This document shows positions 1 through 11,645 of a stretch of DNA of 64,000 nucleotides, in pieces. The translations under genes and the position numbers were made by a program. The stretch lies in NCBI GenBank assembly GCA_013368445.1, contig JAACJO010000001.1:3472001-3536000 (forward strand), in the 5' to 3' direction. This DNA comes from Leucocoprinus leucothites (lineage: Eukaryota; Basidiomycota; Agaricomycetes; Agaricales; Agaricaceae). The stretch's first letter is position 1. The number at the start of each line of letters is the position of its first letter. Below the pieces are notes generated by a model. The model did not search any database. It had not been told where the DNA came from and worked only from the letters and a program-made list of their open reading frames with translations.

Positions 1-1536
1 ATAGAATCGGGTAGGTATCGAAAATCCGGTAGATGTCGAATGCAGGATTGACTGTGAGCGCAGCATCGAAGATCATGTCCCAGACGTCGCATCCTCGATC
101 AGCCGACGTTGATTTGCCAGGCAGCGGGAGGAGGCCTTTTGGAGGATACGTGACGTGTTTCTCGAAGTAACCTGCGTAGTTACAACGCTTCGCGATAGCG
201 TCGAGTTCGGCCATGATAGTTTGACTGAGAAAAGATGAATGAATGAGCGCCACCACAGCAGACAAAAGACGAAGCGATTACTTGAGGGCAAAGACGCTTT
301 CGTATTTATGGACAAAGTCGACGGCTGGAATTTGTTCTTGTACGACGTCCCATGATAAGGATGCTACGATGCTGTGAGATGAGAGGGATGTTGAAATGTG
401 AGGAGGGACATACGGTCAGCAATCCAGATCCCCTGCAAGTCCAACTCGAGTGCACCAGGATTCTCGTGGATGTGGTTGGCGATGTCTACCAGCAAGGATG
501 AGGAAGTGCTCAACACAAAAACCGGCTCAAACCTTACATGGAACATATGTGCCCGCATACTGAAAACCAATTAACCTCGATTGAACTCGTCCGAACAAAG
601 GAAACTCGCTTACACTTTCACCAGAGACGTAGAACTTTTTATTCTTCATTTCCGAGAAGACTTCCAGGAACTGCTGAAGGAATCCAACGACCTGTTCGGC
701 GAGATCTTCTTCATTCTGTTATTGGAATGGAAGTACAAAGTTAGCCGAAAATCGTATTCATATCTTGAACGAATCGTATAATAGACAGCCACTTACCCGG
801 ATATTAGGTGTCCCTTGTGAGAAGCCCGTGCCAACTGGCTGCTCCACCCACAGCACGCTCGATAAATTGGTCCAACTGAACTCGTTTGGGGTAGGTTTCG
901 CTTGACCCCAGCTCCATGAGAACGGCTACGAGAGCCCAGGTTAGATAATACATCGTTGAGAGCAGCTAAATGCGAGCTTACACCATTCTCCTGTAACAAT
1001 CCCTCAAGTGACGAACATCCAGGTCCACCGTTCGTCCAGAAGATTAGATCGTCAAGGCTTCCTTCAGGTCCGGGGGGGAAGAACCAGAAGAAGAGCTAGG
1101 TACGAAAATGTGAAGATCTTCGTTCTCTCCCCTTTCTGATATCAAGTCCTTACTTTGCGAGTTTCGTTTGCATTACCGCTAATGGGCAATAAGCCGGCCC
1201 AGCTGGGACCAACATCAAAATCAACCTCGGGTATAGAAGTTCCGTTAACGAAGAACTCTGTTGCACATGATTAGTTAGCGAGATACCCCTGAGATTAAGC
1301 GCTAACCGAAACGCACCTGATGCTCTGGGATTGGAGAATGTGATGTTCTTGACACTACCTGCGGATGCAGCTCTTTCCACAAAAGGCCCTTTCCATCTCT
1401 TCACAGCCTCCAGTTGCCTTTCTCGCAGTTCACTTTTCCTGATTTGGCGCGCATCGACTACAGAGCCAGAGAGGAATACCACCGCAACGAGTGCAGAGAG
1501 TAAAGTAGAGAAGAGGGCGCTCTTAGCACTCTTCAT
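1..1536 (-). CDS. Serine carboxypeptidase (peptidase S10), 3' end cut by window edge
   Basis: Exons read as 1536-1317, 1257-1154, 1095-982, 925-797, 715-614, 559-538, 485-414, 363-282 and 224 to beyond position 1, about 356 residues visible. The product should remove C-terminal residues from peptides in the secretory or vacuolar route. It starts with a signal peptide ([13 protein letters not shown]..., cleaved near residue 29). It then shows the S10 oxyanion-hole motif NGGPGCSS, the motif [15 protein letters not shown] and the nucleophile motif GESYAGTYVPY, with Ser near residue 223. The catalytic Asp and His lie in the missing C-terminal part. Every junction keeps the frame. A decayed copy of the middle and 3' part lies at 9867-10722. 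Family is secure; the subtype (vacuolar or extracellular) is open. Confidence 0.93.
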
Positions 1537-2206
1537 AGCTGTGCGACGAGTTATCGTGAGTTCGTTATTGGGGAGACGTGAGAAATGGAGGGGAGACTCG
1601 AACTCAGGGGTTGAGAGCGATGCGCCTTTTTATCACGATTCACGAGGTGATTATAGCCACTGTGTGAATCGCTTATCTGTAGGGCGGTAACATCCCAACC
1701 ACAAGGCTACATTGTATTCGTATTCCCGCGAGAAGGACATGCGGGAAATTTGGTATAGGAAACGTGATAGGTGGAGAGATCGGATATAGCTGGCGATCAC
1801 GCGAAAATCAGGCCTGGAGTATTAATAACCTTTGGGACTTTTGTGGATTGACCTGAGAGTTTCGGTATCGGTCACCCGAGTTTGTCCCGTGAGTGAAGTT
1901 CGACTCATTCTTGGTGGATGGAGAGGAGATGGAACATTGAGAGAAGCCTTATTTTGATCTTGGCTGTTATGCTGTTCAGGTTCATGAGAGTTAAAGGGTG
2001 GACAGATAGGATATGCATCTTCTATTTCAGGGTCAGGAATCCCCAGAGGTTCTCCTGATGGATCCGGAAAATGAACATACAGGTGGTTTATACATATCAT
2101 TCGCCTGCGGGTATGACTCCCAGGGGACAAAATCGATCTAAGCTCTATTTTTCAATCATCGTAACAGGGCGGACCATGTGGTTCTCTTTCATGGTCAGAT
2201 GGGCGA
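1537..2206. other. Intergenic, carboxypeptidase promoter side and Pdx2 3' side
   Basis: No gene can be supported. A minus-strand frame of 102 codons (2130-1822) is open but has low complexity (Pro, Ser, His), no recognisable domain and no paralogue in the window. The carboxypeptidase promoter must lie in the left part of this stretch. Confidence 0.5.
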
Positions 2207-3138
2207 TCAAGGACGTGGAGGAGATATTGATGGGAGGACACACTCCCTGACGAAATACTCGTGGAAGCGGTTATCTCGTGTCAATTCGGGGTGGAAAGTC
2301 GTCAGGAAGTGGTGGCCTTGGCGGAGTGCGACAAAGGACTTTGGTTCGGGTGTTGAGTTTGAAGATGTCAGGGACTCGGGGAGGAGAGATGGGGAAAGAC
2401 GAGAAACGACATGGATTGGTGGATCTTCTAGTGAGGGTTCCAAGGTGAGTACGACCTATTGACGTTGACAGATTAGTATGAGCTGTAGCTGAAGTGGCAG
2501 GAAACCAACGAACAGGTGCACGGATAAAGATGCCAGTAAAGGGACGCTCCGAGTCTCGCAGACCGGTGACATCAAGATCAGCCTCAAACGACTCGAGCTG
2601 GGAAAGTTGATTATTGATGAGGATTGTTATCAGCAATGCATCAAGTATTAATACATACCTGAGATCCCCAACCATTTCGCGCAATCGTGATAGACATTCC
2701 ACCCAAGAGCTCTTGTCCTCCTTTCTTTGCGCCTACTACGGCCTTTGCAAGAAGAATTGCTCCAGCACAAGTTCCCCATACAGGCTTGACCCTGACGAAT
2801 TCCCGTAGCGGCTCTAAAAGTCCCGATAGTCGTGCGAGTAGTGCAATTGTCGTGGATTCTAAGTCACTGGATGAGTTTGTCCGTTAAGTTTGATCAGAGT
2901 AGAAATATGCACCTCCACCGGGGATAACCAGAGCCTGGCATCTTGCGAGTTCACCAGGTGTGCGAACGAGAACGACATCTATCTTTTTCTGAATCGGAAG
3001 TTTTTGCAAAGCCATTTCGTGCTCGACAAAGGCACCCTGAAGAGCTGTTTGCCTCGTCAGCCGCTGTTCTAACATCGCTGGAAACATACACGCACCAAGT
3101 ATACCAATAATGAGGTTCGTGTCGGTCGTCTGTGTCAT
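2207..3138 (-). CDS. Pyridoxal 5'-phosphate synthase glutaminase subunit (Pdx2/SNO)
   Basis: Exons 3138-3096, 3044-2913, 2858-2659, 2597-2514 and 2455-2207 give 235 aa. The protein is the class I-like glutamine amidotransferase that hydrolyses glutamine and passes ammonia to the Pdx1/SNZ synthase in vitamin B6 synthesis in the cytosol. Motifs seen: IGILALQGAF at the N-terminus, IPGGEST, the nucleophile motif WGTCAG (Cys89) and the HPE pair near the C-terminus (His208, Glu210), followed by a D-R-F-H end typical of the family. Length is usual for fungal members. It is divergent to the RRM gene at 3646. No Pdx1 gene is in the window. Confidence 0.93.
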
Positions 3139-3645
3139 CTTGGTAAGGGAGTATGTGCTGGCAGAACGAAGTTCCGGAGAAAACCATTTGAGGCTATCGA
3201 ATCATGTTTTCTGACTCGACTCATCGATACTCCAAGATCCCCAGCACAGCGGCGTCTTTCGGGTCTCCTGTAGCTAGATACAGACTTAGAGGTGGTTTTT
3301 AGCTACCAGAGTGGATATTAAACACTTTCTAAGTGGCTAACTGTATTCTACCCCATTTTCGGTAATAGCCGCTGAACGCGCTGATTAATCCAGATCTCGA
3401 AGCCAGCTTGTCCGAAAAGTCAGCAAGTGCATAGTCCCAAATTTTTCGGGCTTCAGTGTAGCCTTCAGTAGACTACAAGTTCACATAGTTGATGCAAAAT
3501 GGCCATGCACTCTGCCGTCCGGAGCTTGAGAAAAGGAATTTCACGCGGGTCGTGGATCCGTGCGTTTGTGACGCGTGACGTGTGATACTTCACAGCCTGA
3601 GTCACACCAGGGCCCCAGGAAACTTTTCTCGCTCTAACCACCACC
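3139..3645. promoter_or_regulatory. Divergent intergenic region between Pdx2 and the HRP1-like gene
   Basis: About 0.5 kb separates the two start codons of oppositely directed genes, so it should hold both promoters. No clear TATA box or known operator was recognised. Frames open here on the minus strand are shadows. Confidence 0.45.
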
Positions 3646-5697
3646 ATGTCTGACCTCGACGCTGACTTGTACGGAGGTGTGTTTGCACGTAAATCGCGGA
3701 GGTTTTCTTTTTTTACTGACATATCCCTTAGATCTCTACGGCAACGATGAAGTCGAATTAAACGAGGAATTTCAAGACGAGGCTGAGGCTCCTCAAGAGC
3801 CTGCCACGACAGAGACTGCAGCGGCTCCAAAAGCCGCAGAAAAAGCCCCGTCTCCGCCACCGCAGAAGACTGTCCATGAACCGTTAATGTCCCAGATTCC
3901 GACATATACAAGCCCAGCACCAACGTCTACACCAAAGCCTGTGGCCTCGGCATATACCCAGCAAGCTCCTCAGCAAATACCGACCTACGAGCAGCCACAG
4001 CCTCAAGACTACCGGGACTCGCAGCACTCGCGAAGCCAGAGCATTCCCGTGACAGAACGCTCTGTGCGGCCATCGGAGATGAAAGATGAAGGGTAAGCGT
4101 CTGGTTTCCTATCTCAAGCTGAAACAAGGGTCTGCCGCTGGCGCACGGCCCGTATACACTTTAGGATACCTGCTGTTGGGCGCTCAGGGTACTTCTGGCT
4201 TGGTCAAGCATGGATTTCATCCGTAGATGACTCGTGTAGTCGGTCGCTCGTCGTCTAAGCTAGCTCTAGCATATCTGCTGCCTCTGTTACATCCAGGCTA
4301 GGCTAGGCTATTCCTCCGATATCCGATAGGCTAGGCTATCCACAAGCACCACAGTAGAGTCTTTCACCTCTTTCTTCCTTGTCATAACCTGTGTGTTTTA
4401 GCCTACGGATACTAATAGCAGTCTTTGCTTTTTCTATATGTTCCCCTCTCTTCTCTCAACACATCGTTTTTGTCTCTTCAACTCGTCCTTTGCACCTGTA
4501 GGAAGATGTTTATTGGAGGTCTTAACTGGGATACAACAGATGGTACATACAGTTACTTCAGTCGTCGTCAAATTTGTGTTGATTATCATTCTGCAGAAAC
4601 TCTCAGAGATTACTTTACTCAGTTTGGCAAAGTCGATGCCTGCACGATTATGAGAGATGCCGCTGGCCGTTCCAGATGCTTCGCCTTCTTGACCTTTGAC
4701 GACCCAGCTAGTGTTAATGCCGTCATGGTACGGGAGCACATACTGGATGGCAAGATTGTGAGCTCGCCCAGCTGCGAATCGTGTGTCTTCGTCTGACCCT
4801 CTATTTTCAGATCGATCCCAAACGTGCTATCCCAAGACAAGAGCACCAGCGAGCCACTAAGCTTTTCATTGGAGGTCTTCCTGGAAGCGTGACCTCAGAA
4901 TCTATGCGCGAGTTCTTTTCGCAATTTGGCAAAGTCATTGACTCAACAGTCATGTTGGACCGCGAAACCGGTAGAAGCAAAGGCTTCGGCTTCGTGTCAT
5001 TTGAGAACACGGACGTTACACCGTTCCTTGGCTTCGGTAACCTTGAGATTGATGGTAAACTGGTACGTACAGTTCACCTTGCTGCCTCTCGCGCGATGGC
5101 TCACTTTCGTAGATCGATGTTAAACTAGCTCAGCCTCGGTATCAACGTGACAATCAAGGCGAAGAAGGTGGCCAACAAGCACCAACCAACACCAACTTCC
5201 AAGCTGGCCAAACTCGTTTTGCTGGCCAGCAGGGTAACCAGTTCAGTGGCAACGTAGCTGGAAGCACCGGCGGAACCGGCACAGGCCAGGCGCCCTTTGA
5301 TCCCCAGGCGCTCGCTGCCCTCTACACACGGATGATGCAGATGGCCGGTGGCGGTATGAATCCGGGTATGATGAGTGGTATGGGTGGAATGAACCCCATG
5401 ATGGGAGCTATGGGTGGTGGCCCTGGGTTTGGTCAGGGCATGCGACCTGGAATGGGCATGGGCATGAATATGGGTATGGGAGCTATGCCCAATGCTATGG
5501 GAGGAATGTCGCCGGGAATGAATGGTATGGGTCGTGGTATGATGCAAGGAGGCGGTGGAATGGCTGGTAATATCCCGAGAGGACCGAGAGGTGCTCCGGG
5601 TGCGCAGGGAGGGCAAGGTATGCCTGGGAACGCAAGTGTTGGTCCTCAGAGGTCAGGTCAGAGAGGTCAACATAACTTCCACCCTTATGCTCGGTGA
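3646..5697 (+). CDS. HRP1/Nab4-like two-RRM RNA-binding protein
   Basis: Exons 3646-3676, 3732-4092, 4502-4542, 4597-4757, 4811-5062 and 5113-5697 give 476 aa. The relatives bind UA-rich enhancer RNA in cleavage factor IB and act in mRNA 3'-end processing and export. An acidic, Pro/Gln-rich N-terminal 130 residues precede RRM1 (RNP2 MFIGGL, about 132-205) and RRM2 (RNP2 LFIGGL, RNP1 KGFGFVSF, about 214-290), joined by the family linker IDPKRAIPR. The C-terminal third is Met/Gly-rich (MGMGMNMG-type runs). The RRM1 RNP1 reads RCFAFLTF, departing from the usual Gly positions. Intron 2 is 409 nt, unlike the roughly 50-nt introns elsewhere. A generic hnRNP A/B role is the main alternative. Confidence 0.9.
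4093..4501 (+). other. Long intron 2 of the HRP1-like gene with short direct repeats
   Basis: At 409 nt this intron is seven to eight times the local norm. It contains a repeated TAGGCTAGGCTAT block (about 4300-4340) separated by a near-palindromic CCGATATCCG, and a good branch-site match (TACTAAT near 4411) upstream of an alternative AG. It could allow alternative acceptor use before RRM1. No gene is seen inside. Confidence 0.6.
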
Positions 5698-6210
5698 TTG
5701 ACCTTTTTTCGGTGCCGTACTATGCTCAGTGCGTACGCGCTTGTGATCCTTCCCTCATATCTCGTCCCATTGGACGTGGTTGAGTGTGTGTATACGTAGT
5801 ATTCACGATGTACATGATTATTGCAGTAGTGGTGTTTCTTTACATTAACTCGTCCCTTTCTTGATACGCTTTTGCTGTTGTAGGTATTCTACTTTGCGTC
5901 CGGCTGCGCTATACGGTTCCTTATTGTGTGTAGGTCCGATGAAAAATGCTCTGATAGTATACGTAGTACTGGTCTTCTAATGCTATGTCATCCCAACTCA
6001 TTGGACTTTGATACCACGGTAGACATGTTGGGTCCCCTGTGTTCGACAGAGAACGCAAGACAGTATTTATTCGATAAATTCGACTAAAAATACAACTTTG
6101 GTTTATACATTTATTCCTTTATAGGCTCCAATCACTACTCGACAAAGTCCAGGTGTCGTTAGGGGCTCATAATCATCGATCAAAATCATAGGAGAAAACA
6201 TACTTGACCT
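5698..6210. other. Convergent 3' intergenic region
   Basis: AT-richer spacer between the stop codons of the convergent HRP1-like and GH85 genes. It should hold both polyadenylation regions. Nothing else was recognised. Confidence 0.5.
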
Positions 6211-8866
6211 TTAAAACTGAACGTCGACATAAGCACAATTCTCCCAAGCCAAAACCTCGCCAGTCTCGAGCACACCCTGAACAAACACTCTAAGCGTGCT
6301 CAAGTTCTTCAGCCCAGCCGGCAGCTGATTCCTATCAAACGAGAAATCGAGTTTACCCTTCCCAATCGACCCATCCGCTCCGGATGTCCCAATCCAAATC
6401 ATCCCAGGTTCAGGCTGATCCAGCATGTTCTTGAAAACGTGCTGTTTCTCGGAGCCTCGGACCTTAGTTGATGAACGTATGGCGTCTCCTGGGTCTGCCG
6501 CGAAGATATTGCAGTAGAGAAAACCGGGGAACCACAGCTGCTCAAGAGGTGGCTGGGGTGTCCAGGCGCAGTGAGGATCGTCAGGGGAGGTGATGTTGAT
6601 ATTCCCGACTTGAGAAAGAGAGGTGGATAGAATCCATGTGATCGTCGTAAGTGGCACCGTGGTGTCCTGGGTCTTTATAGAAGAAGAGGACGCCTGCGTT
6701 TTCTTTGCTGTAGAGGGAACGACGGCTTTAGTGGAAGTGAAGTCCGCCCAGAGGACACGAGGGAAGTTGGGCTCGATGGTGGATGAGGGTGTGGGATAGA
6801 CATTCATCTGACCGAGGAGGATAGAGTATGAAAACGGTGGTGTCGTGTCGTTGGATACGGCAGTGATGATGAGACCGATCTCACTATCGACGGTGATCGT
6901 GGTGAGGGGAGTCTCGGTGATGACGAATTCGATGGTAACTTTGACCCAGTTGTTGGAGATCTCGGTCGTCTTGACTGATTCTGGGGTCAATTTGACTTGG
7001 GCAGTGGAAGAGGTATCACGAGGTCTAACGGACAAGTTGACCTCGAGATCCATGTCGGCCGCACTAGAGGGCTGATTGGGCTTGTAAATGATGGATGCGG
7101 TGTAACTCTTCTGTGTCGTGATCGACAAGGTTTGGATCGGAGTATAGAAAGCATGATGGGGCTGGTTGGGACTGGCTGCCTTTTCCGTGAAATCAAGTTG
7201 AATCGAAGTACCGCTGTTCCAAGAATCGGCCATGTTGACAGAAGCGGCGACATCGGGAACGGTTCCTGTGGAGTCTGCTTCCCATTTCAAAGCAGGAGCA
7301 GGCCAAAGCAAATCGCCCATGCTGGTCTGCTTGTCCACGTCCAGCCAACCATCCGGGAACTGAGAAACGAGGTTTCCTTCAACAAACCAGGCGAGCCCGA
7401 CGCCAGGGCAGAAAGTGGTATGGAAAGGAACATCGATGGGGTCGGGAGGTGGTAGGTGCTGGAAGAATGAGGTGACTGGTTTATAAGGACCTTCAGCGTC
7501 GGTATTACCGGGCACGGGCATGACTGCATCGGGGTCAGGGTTCCCGACCCACAAGTCACGTTCGGTTTGCCACCACTTGTTCCATGTAAAGTCGGCATCG
7601 TTCTCTTGAGTCTCCCATGTCCAGGCCTGAGCAAAGAGAGCAACGCTAAGTCCGAGTGTGGCAGGTGCGACGTGATTCATCGCCTGGTAACAGCCGAAGC
7701 CGCCTCCACCGTACGAACCTCGACCCCAGACGTCAACACCCATGTAGACATCCTGAAGAGTCTTTGGCTTGGTATCTGCAGAGAGGCCGAGGATGTTGGA
7801 ATCGACGGAAAGAAGGTATTGTGCAGTTTGGTCACAGTAGTTGGGCGGCCACTGTTGGAGAATAAGTCAGATGTCTTTTTCATTAATAACGACGAAAAAT
7901 GATTCACCGAGTAGTTTGAGAAGAAATTGGTGGACGGAATGAAATAAGGGAGGTTGAACGAGTTGAGACGATTCTGCCATGACAGGCTTCCATTGAATAT
8001 GATACTGTCATACCAACTCACTTCAGCGTGAGGACCCACACGCTTGGTGAGCTCGGACTGGAGGAGACCAAGCCAGCCTGCCAAAGCACGCCCCTGCTCA
8101 AGACCGCCCTGAAGCCAGGTCTCGAAATTCATCAAATAGCCGTCGAAACCTCTCTCAGCAGCCAATTCAGCGAGAGCGATAGCATAATGAGGAGAGATAG
8201 GCAAAGTAGAAGGCACAAATGACTGGACGGCAGATCCGGTAGATGACTTGGGGAGTTGTCCGACGATAAGGCGGAGACATTCATCTTCTGAACCGCCTTC
8301 AAAGATCCTGCAATGACTGGAGTGAGCATCTTCCAAAGATTTAGAGAGAGGACCCTACAAGACACCAAGCATCTTAACTCCCTGTCGGTGGGCTGCGTTG
8401 ACCCAGCCGGGGGGTGGAATGGTGATACGGTGGTGCGAAAAGCTACGTGGAAGTTAAAGGAAAGTAGGTTGACATAGGGCGATAGTAATACTCACTAGAC
8501 GAACGAGTCACACATAGACCAATAATTGAAGGTGTAGGAGAACCCCTGTGGTCCCTCCACATATCCACCCTAAATCAGAGATCATGAGATGGGTTTTCGC
8601 GTGACATGCAGAGTAAGATTGCCTTATAGTCATGACAGACCTATTATGTGCGCAATGATGAGCTCAGATAGTGTTATAGGCACTTGAACACTCGGACTTA
8701 CGAGGAGTTTTCCTCGCGATCCTTGGAGCAGGGTCTTCCTTGGTGTCCAGGGTGTAGTTCGATTGGGACTGGGACGCTCTGTCAGTTTCCTGGCTTGATA
8801 GTCGTCCAGTTCCTGTAAAGTAGAAAAGTAAAGGTCGGGAGAAGGCAAAGATTGCGTGGTAGGCAT
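6211..8866 (-). CDS. Endo-beta-N-acetylglucosaminidase, glycoside hydrolase family 85
   Basis: Exons 8866-8702, 8640-8623, 8569-8496, 8442-8359, 8307-7908 and 7851-6211 give 793 aa. GH85 enzymes cut the chitobiose core of N-glycans; without a signal peptide, as here, they act in the cytosol on free oligosaccharides. The start of the barrel shows KLLVCHDYKGGY and FVYFSHHRITIPPPGWVNAA. The catalytic motif is DGYLMNFE with Asn174 and the acid/base Glu176. The later signature GVDVWGRGSYGGGGF is intact, and a beta-rich C-terminal region follows. Exon 2 is only 18 nt (VCHDYK) and its intron starts with GC instead of GT. Without it the conserved CHDYKGG segment would be lost, which supports the model. 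Confidence 0.93.
8623..8640 (-). other. 18-nt micro-exon followed by a GC-AG intron in the GH85 gene
   Basis: The six codons VCHDYK are flanked by an AG acceptor (8642-8641) and a GC donor (8622-8621). Joining them restores the GH85 sequence LLVCHDYKGGY in frame. Confidence 0.75.
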
Positions 8867-9184
8867 GTTGTTCTGTGGATTGAAACCAGTGAGTGTTGGT
8901 ACGCATTAAATAGTTAGTTGTTGATAGGAATTGATTGACGCCAAAGCGATGATCACCGGTTCGGGTAATTGAGTCTCAGGACAGAGCGCTAACTTGTTAA
9001 CCAAAAGGATCCAAAGAAAGACAATACTGCTTCCCACCTTGTCTCCGCCCATCACTTAGTAGCAAGTCCGACGGCAGCCTTCCTTGCTGTTGAGCATCAT
9101 TGTCCCGACGCTGTTCTTGTTCAAACAGGCTACAAGCGCACCATCCTCCTTTTCTGTGAATCTCTGTGTTTAAACCAACAAAAA
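8867..9184. other. Spacer upstream of the MGMT pseudogene
   Basis: Holds the GH85 promoter side. From about 9005 it resembles the upstream region of the intact MGMT gene (12750-12935), so the duplicated segment begins here. No gene is seen. Confidence 0.5.
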
Positions 9185-9866
9185 ATGCCGAAAACCCAAT
9201 TTTTGAAGGTCCTGAGAAGAAAGTGCCTCCTTATGTGCCAAATCGTCCAAGGACATAATTGTCTAGCATCTACAACAGCCCGCTCAACTTGCCCAGGAAT
9301 GGAAGCCCAAGCGCGCGAGCTACCCTCAGGACCATGCGAGGACAGTCAACATTCAAAAATAACACTGATGCCGAAGTCCTCGACGTCGCAAGCGACATTC
9401 AAACTGTTTTTCCTTGTGGCGAAGCCGAGAGACTGAAATACTGGACTAGAAAAGGAAAGATAATTATTCCGACTGTCCTCCGTGCTCGCTTGGCGTCGGT
9501 GTTAAGGCGCGTTACGACAGAAAGTTCGGATACAGTGTCAGTACGACCTGTACGATTTCATTCTGAAGATCCCCAGAGGCCAAGTCACGACGTACAAGAT
9601 TATTCCTGATTCTATCGGAGGATCAGCACGGTCAGGTAAGGAATAGTCTGCTGACCAAATGCTAGTGCATGCAATCGTGTTCTGACAAATCTTCACAGCG
9701 GGAGGTGTGCTCAGGCTGAGGATAAACCAATTCGTTCCATGCATCCTTATCACCGCATCGTAGCGTCGAACCTTTTCATAGGTGGTCACTCTGGACGATC
9801 GGCTGGCGTGAGTCATCGAATGCAGCAGGGTCAATGAAACTAGAGGACAAAACCTAGCATCAGATC
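9185..9866 (+). pseudogene. O6-methylguanine-DNA methyltransferase pseudogene, 5' and middle part
   Basis: Aligns along its length with the intact MGMT gene at 12936-13717. It is dead on several counts. The frame of the N-terminal exon shifts. The donor of intron 1 has changed from GT to AT (GGAAAG then ATAATT). The active-site motif PCHR has become P-Y-H-R through a Cys to Tyr change near 9743-9757. Homology stops at about 9866, inside what should be the last exon, where carboxypeptidase sequence begins. Intron 2 is still visible near 9637-9700. Confidence 0.85.
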
Positions 9867-10722
9867 ATACGTGGGCACATACGTTCTATGTAAGGCTTGA
9901 GCCAGGTTTGGATTGAGTGCATCCTCATTCCTGTTGGTAGAAACGGCCAAGTGCATCCACAAACACCCGATGCTCTCGAGTTAGACCTGCAGAGGACTTG
10001 GATTGCTGATCATACGTCCCACCCACATTTCACACCTTGCATCTCATTGTATTATAATATCATTGTCATGGGACGTTGTAAAAGAACAAATTCCAGTCGT
10101 CGACTTCATCCATAAATACGAAAACGTCTTTTCCCTCGAGTAGCTTCCTCCGTTTTTGTGCCGCCGTGGTGCTCATTTGTCGTTTTTCAGTCAAACCGTT
10201 ATGTCTGAACTCGACACATCGCAACTATGTAGATCACCTCGAGAATCACGTTACGTATTTTCCGAAAGCCTCCTCCCACTGCCCGGAATGTCAAAGTCAG
10301 CCGATCAAGGTTGCGACATCTGAGACACACTCTTCGATACTGCGTTCACCGTCAACCTTGCATTGAACGTCTACCGGATTTTCGATACCTACCCAATTAT
10401 GTGGGATATTCTCGGCCTCCCATACGTTCAGCCTCTTTTTTGGGATATATTCGCTGATGCGACTGTAATCAAGCCCACTGGTTCATTCCCTCAAGTGCAG
10501 GTGCAGCCTCGCTATTTTTATAGGACGGATGTCAAACAGGCGATCCATGCCCCGATACGCCCGAGTGAATGCTCGAATGTAGATGTTTTCCCTTGGGCAG
10601 ATGGAAGTCTTTTTATACCCCAAGGAACGGCGAGAAAGGTTTCCAGATACACGCCGAAAACGACAGCTTCATCATTGACGGATTTGGAGCACTGGGCAGC
10701 ACATGCACCGAACGAGGATTGA
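9867..10722 (+). pseudogene. Serine carboxypeptidase pseudogene, middle to 3' part
   Basis: Matches the gene at the left window edge but on the other strand. It starts in the exon after the nucleophile (TYV-type motif), then shows ALELDLQ.TWIAD, then frame-broken pieces of the exon ending in the KGLLPLPG region, then [10 protein letters not shown]. It continues past the part of the intact gene seen here: ILGLPYVQPLFWDIF..., YFYRTDV, KQAIHAPI and a VFP motif, ending near HAPNED. Start, signal peptide and the GES nucleophile are missing, and stops lie between blocks. It gives a glimpse of the C-terminal part that the window edge hides. Confidence 0.85.
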
Positions 10723-11099
10723 CTTAATTAGAGGTTACACGTAATGGTCATATATACTGCAGTTCTCACCTAAAGTGAGTTGAATAGTATTTTTCTCGAC
10801 TGCCCAAACATTAATGGGGAATGATAGGCTGCCTTCCAGACGATTCAATATTTAACGGATGAGAGACTCATAAGCCTTAAGCAAGATTAGGTCCGTTTGA
10901 CTCGGTTGTACAAATAACGGTGGTACCTTCATATTGATTTGTTTGTTGGCGTATGATCTCAGTTTGTGGAACACCTGGATGGTAATATTCTCTTCGCGGT
11001 ATTACTTGTCGCTATGGACGTGATATGTACAATAATCGGGTTTCTTAAGGCAATATAGTCCTCGACATTCTGTTTGGCAGAGTGGGCTCTGTAATTACG
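10723..11099. other. Spacer with no recognised content
   Basis: AT-rich sequence with short frames only. Nothing matches other parts of the window. Confidence 0.4.
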
Positions 11100-11578
11100 G
11101 ACATCCCAAAGTCACCCCCCAATCCACAACCTTCCCTTCTTCTCGGTACCATTTGCTTGATCTACTGATGCACAGGTCTACGATACCCAATGTGACTACG
11201 CTTCGCTGCCTCCTTTTGCCGCTGTTCAACACGTTTGTTGTGTTTCGAGCGATAGTACCAATGATAGCAATTTAAGCGATGTCAATCCCGTTGGAGATCC
11301 AGAAGCTGTAGCCCGTACGGGTTCCGAAGAAACAAACATTCAATTCAATCAGCGGTGAGTGTCCTTTGTCAGGGTTGGAAATTGGTTAACAGAATTTGTA
11401 CCCATGTGGCTCTATGACTCGGGTCGGCATGGCCAGAACAGCCCTGGTGACGATTGTTGACTGCTCCAAGAATTAATAAGAAGGGTACTGATAGAAACGT
11501 CGTTTCCCCCAGCTGAAGTGCGTGGATGATATCGCCCACCTGATATGGGCTCTAATATGACTCATGGCTAATATCGCC
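11100..11578 (+). repeat. Partial copy of repeat U
   Basis: Diverged copy of the sequence at 30560-30890 and 41110-41560. The conserved frame reads DVNPVGDPEAV...GSEETNIQF and is followed by the same downstream text (TTTGTACCCATGTGG..., ATATCGCCCACCTGAT). Many substitutions make it the oldest copy in the window. Confidence 0.65.
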
Positions 11579-11645
11579 TTGTTTACAGTACCGTTGGATA
11601 TGCTCTCCATGACGCTAAGGACTTGACATCGTCCTAGCTTTGGAT
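11579..11645 (+). pseudogene. FunK1 kinase fragment
   Basis: A stretch of about 50 nt encodes the FunK1 hinge motif VGYALHDAKDL, then runs straight into CTAGCTTTGG, the acceptor of the next FunK1 exon (compare 33665-33730 and 44290-44420). The rest of the gene is absent. Confidence 0.7.

Noticed and set aside
1822..2130. Minus-strand open frame of 102 codons after Pdx2
   Set aside because: No motif, low complexity, no paralogue; Pdx2 already ends properly at 2207.
5125..5616. Long minus-strand frame (163 codons, His/Ser/Thr-rich)
   Set aside because: Shadow of the Met/Gly-rich last exon of the HRP1-like gene.
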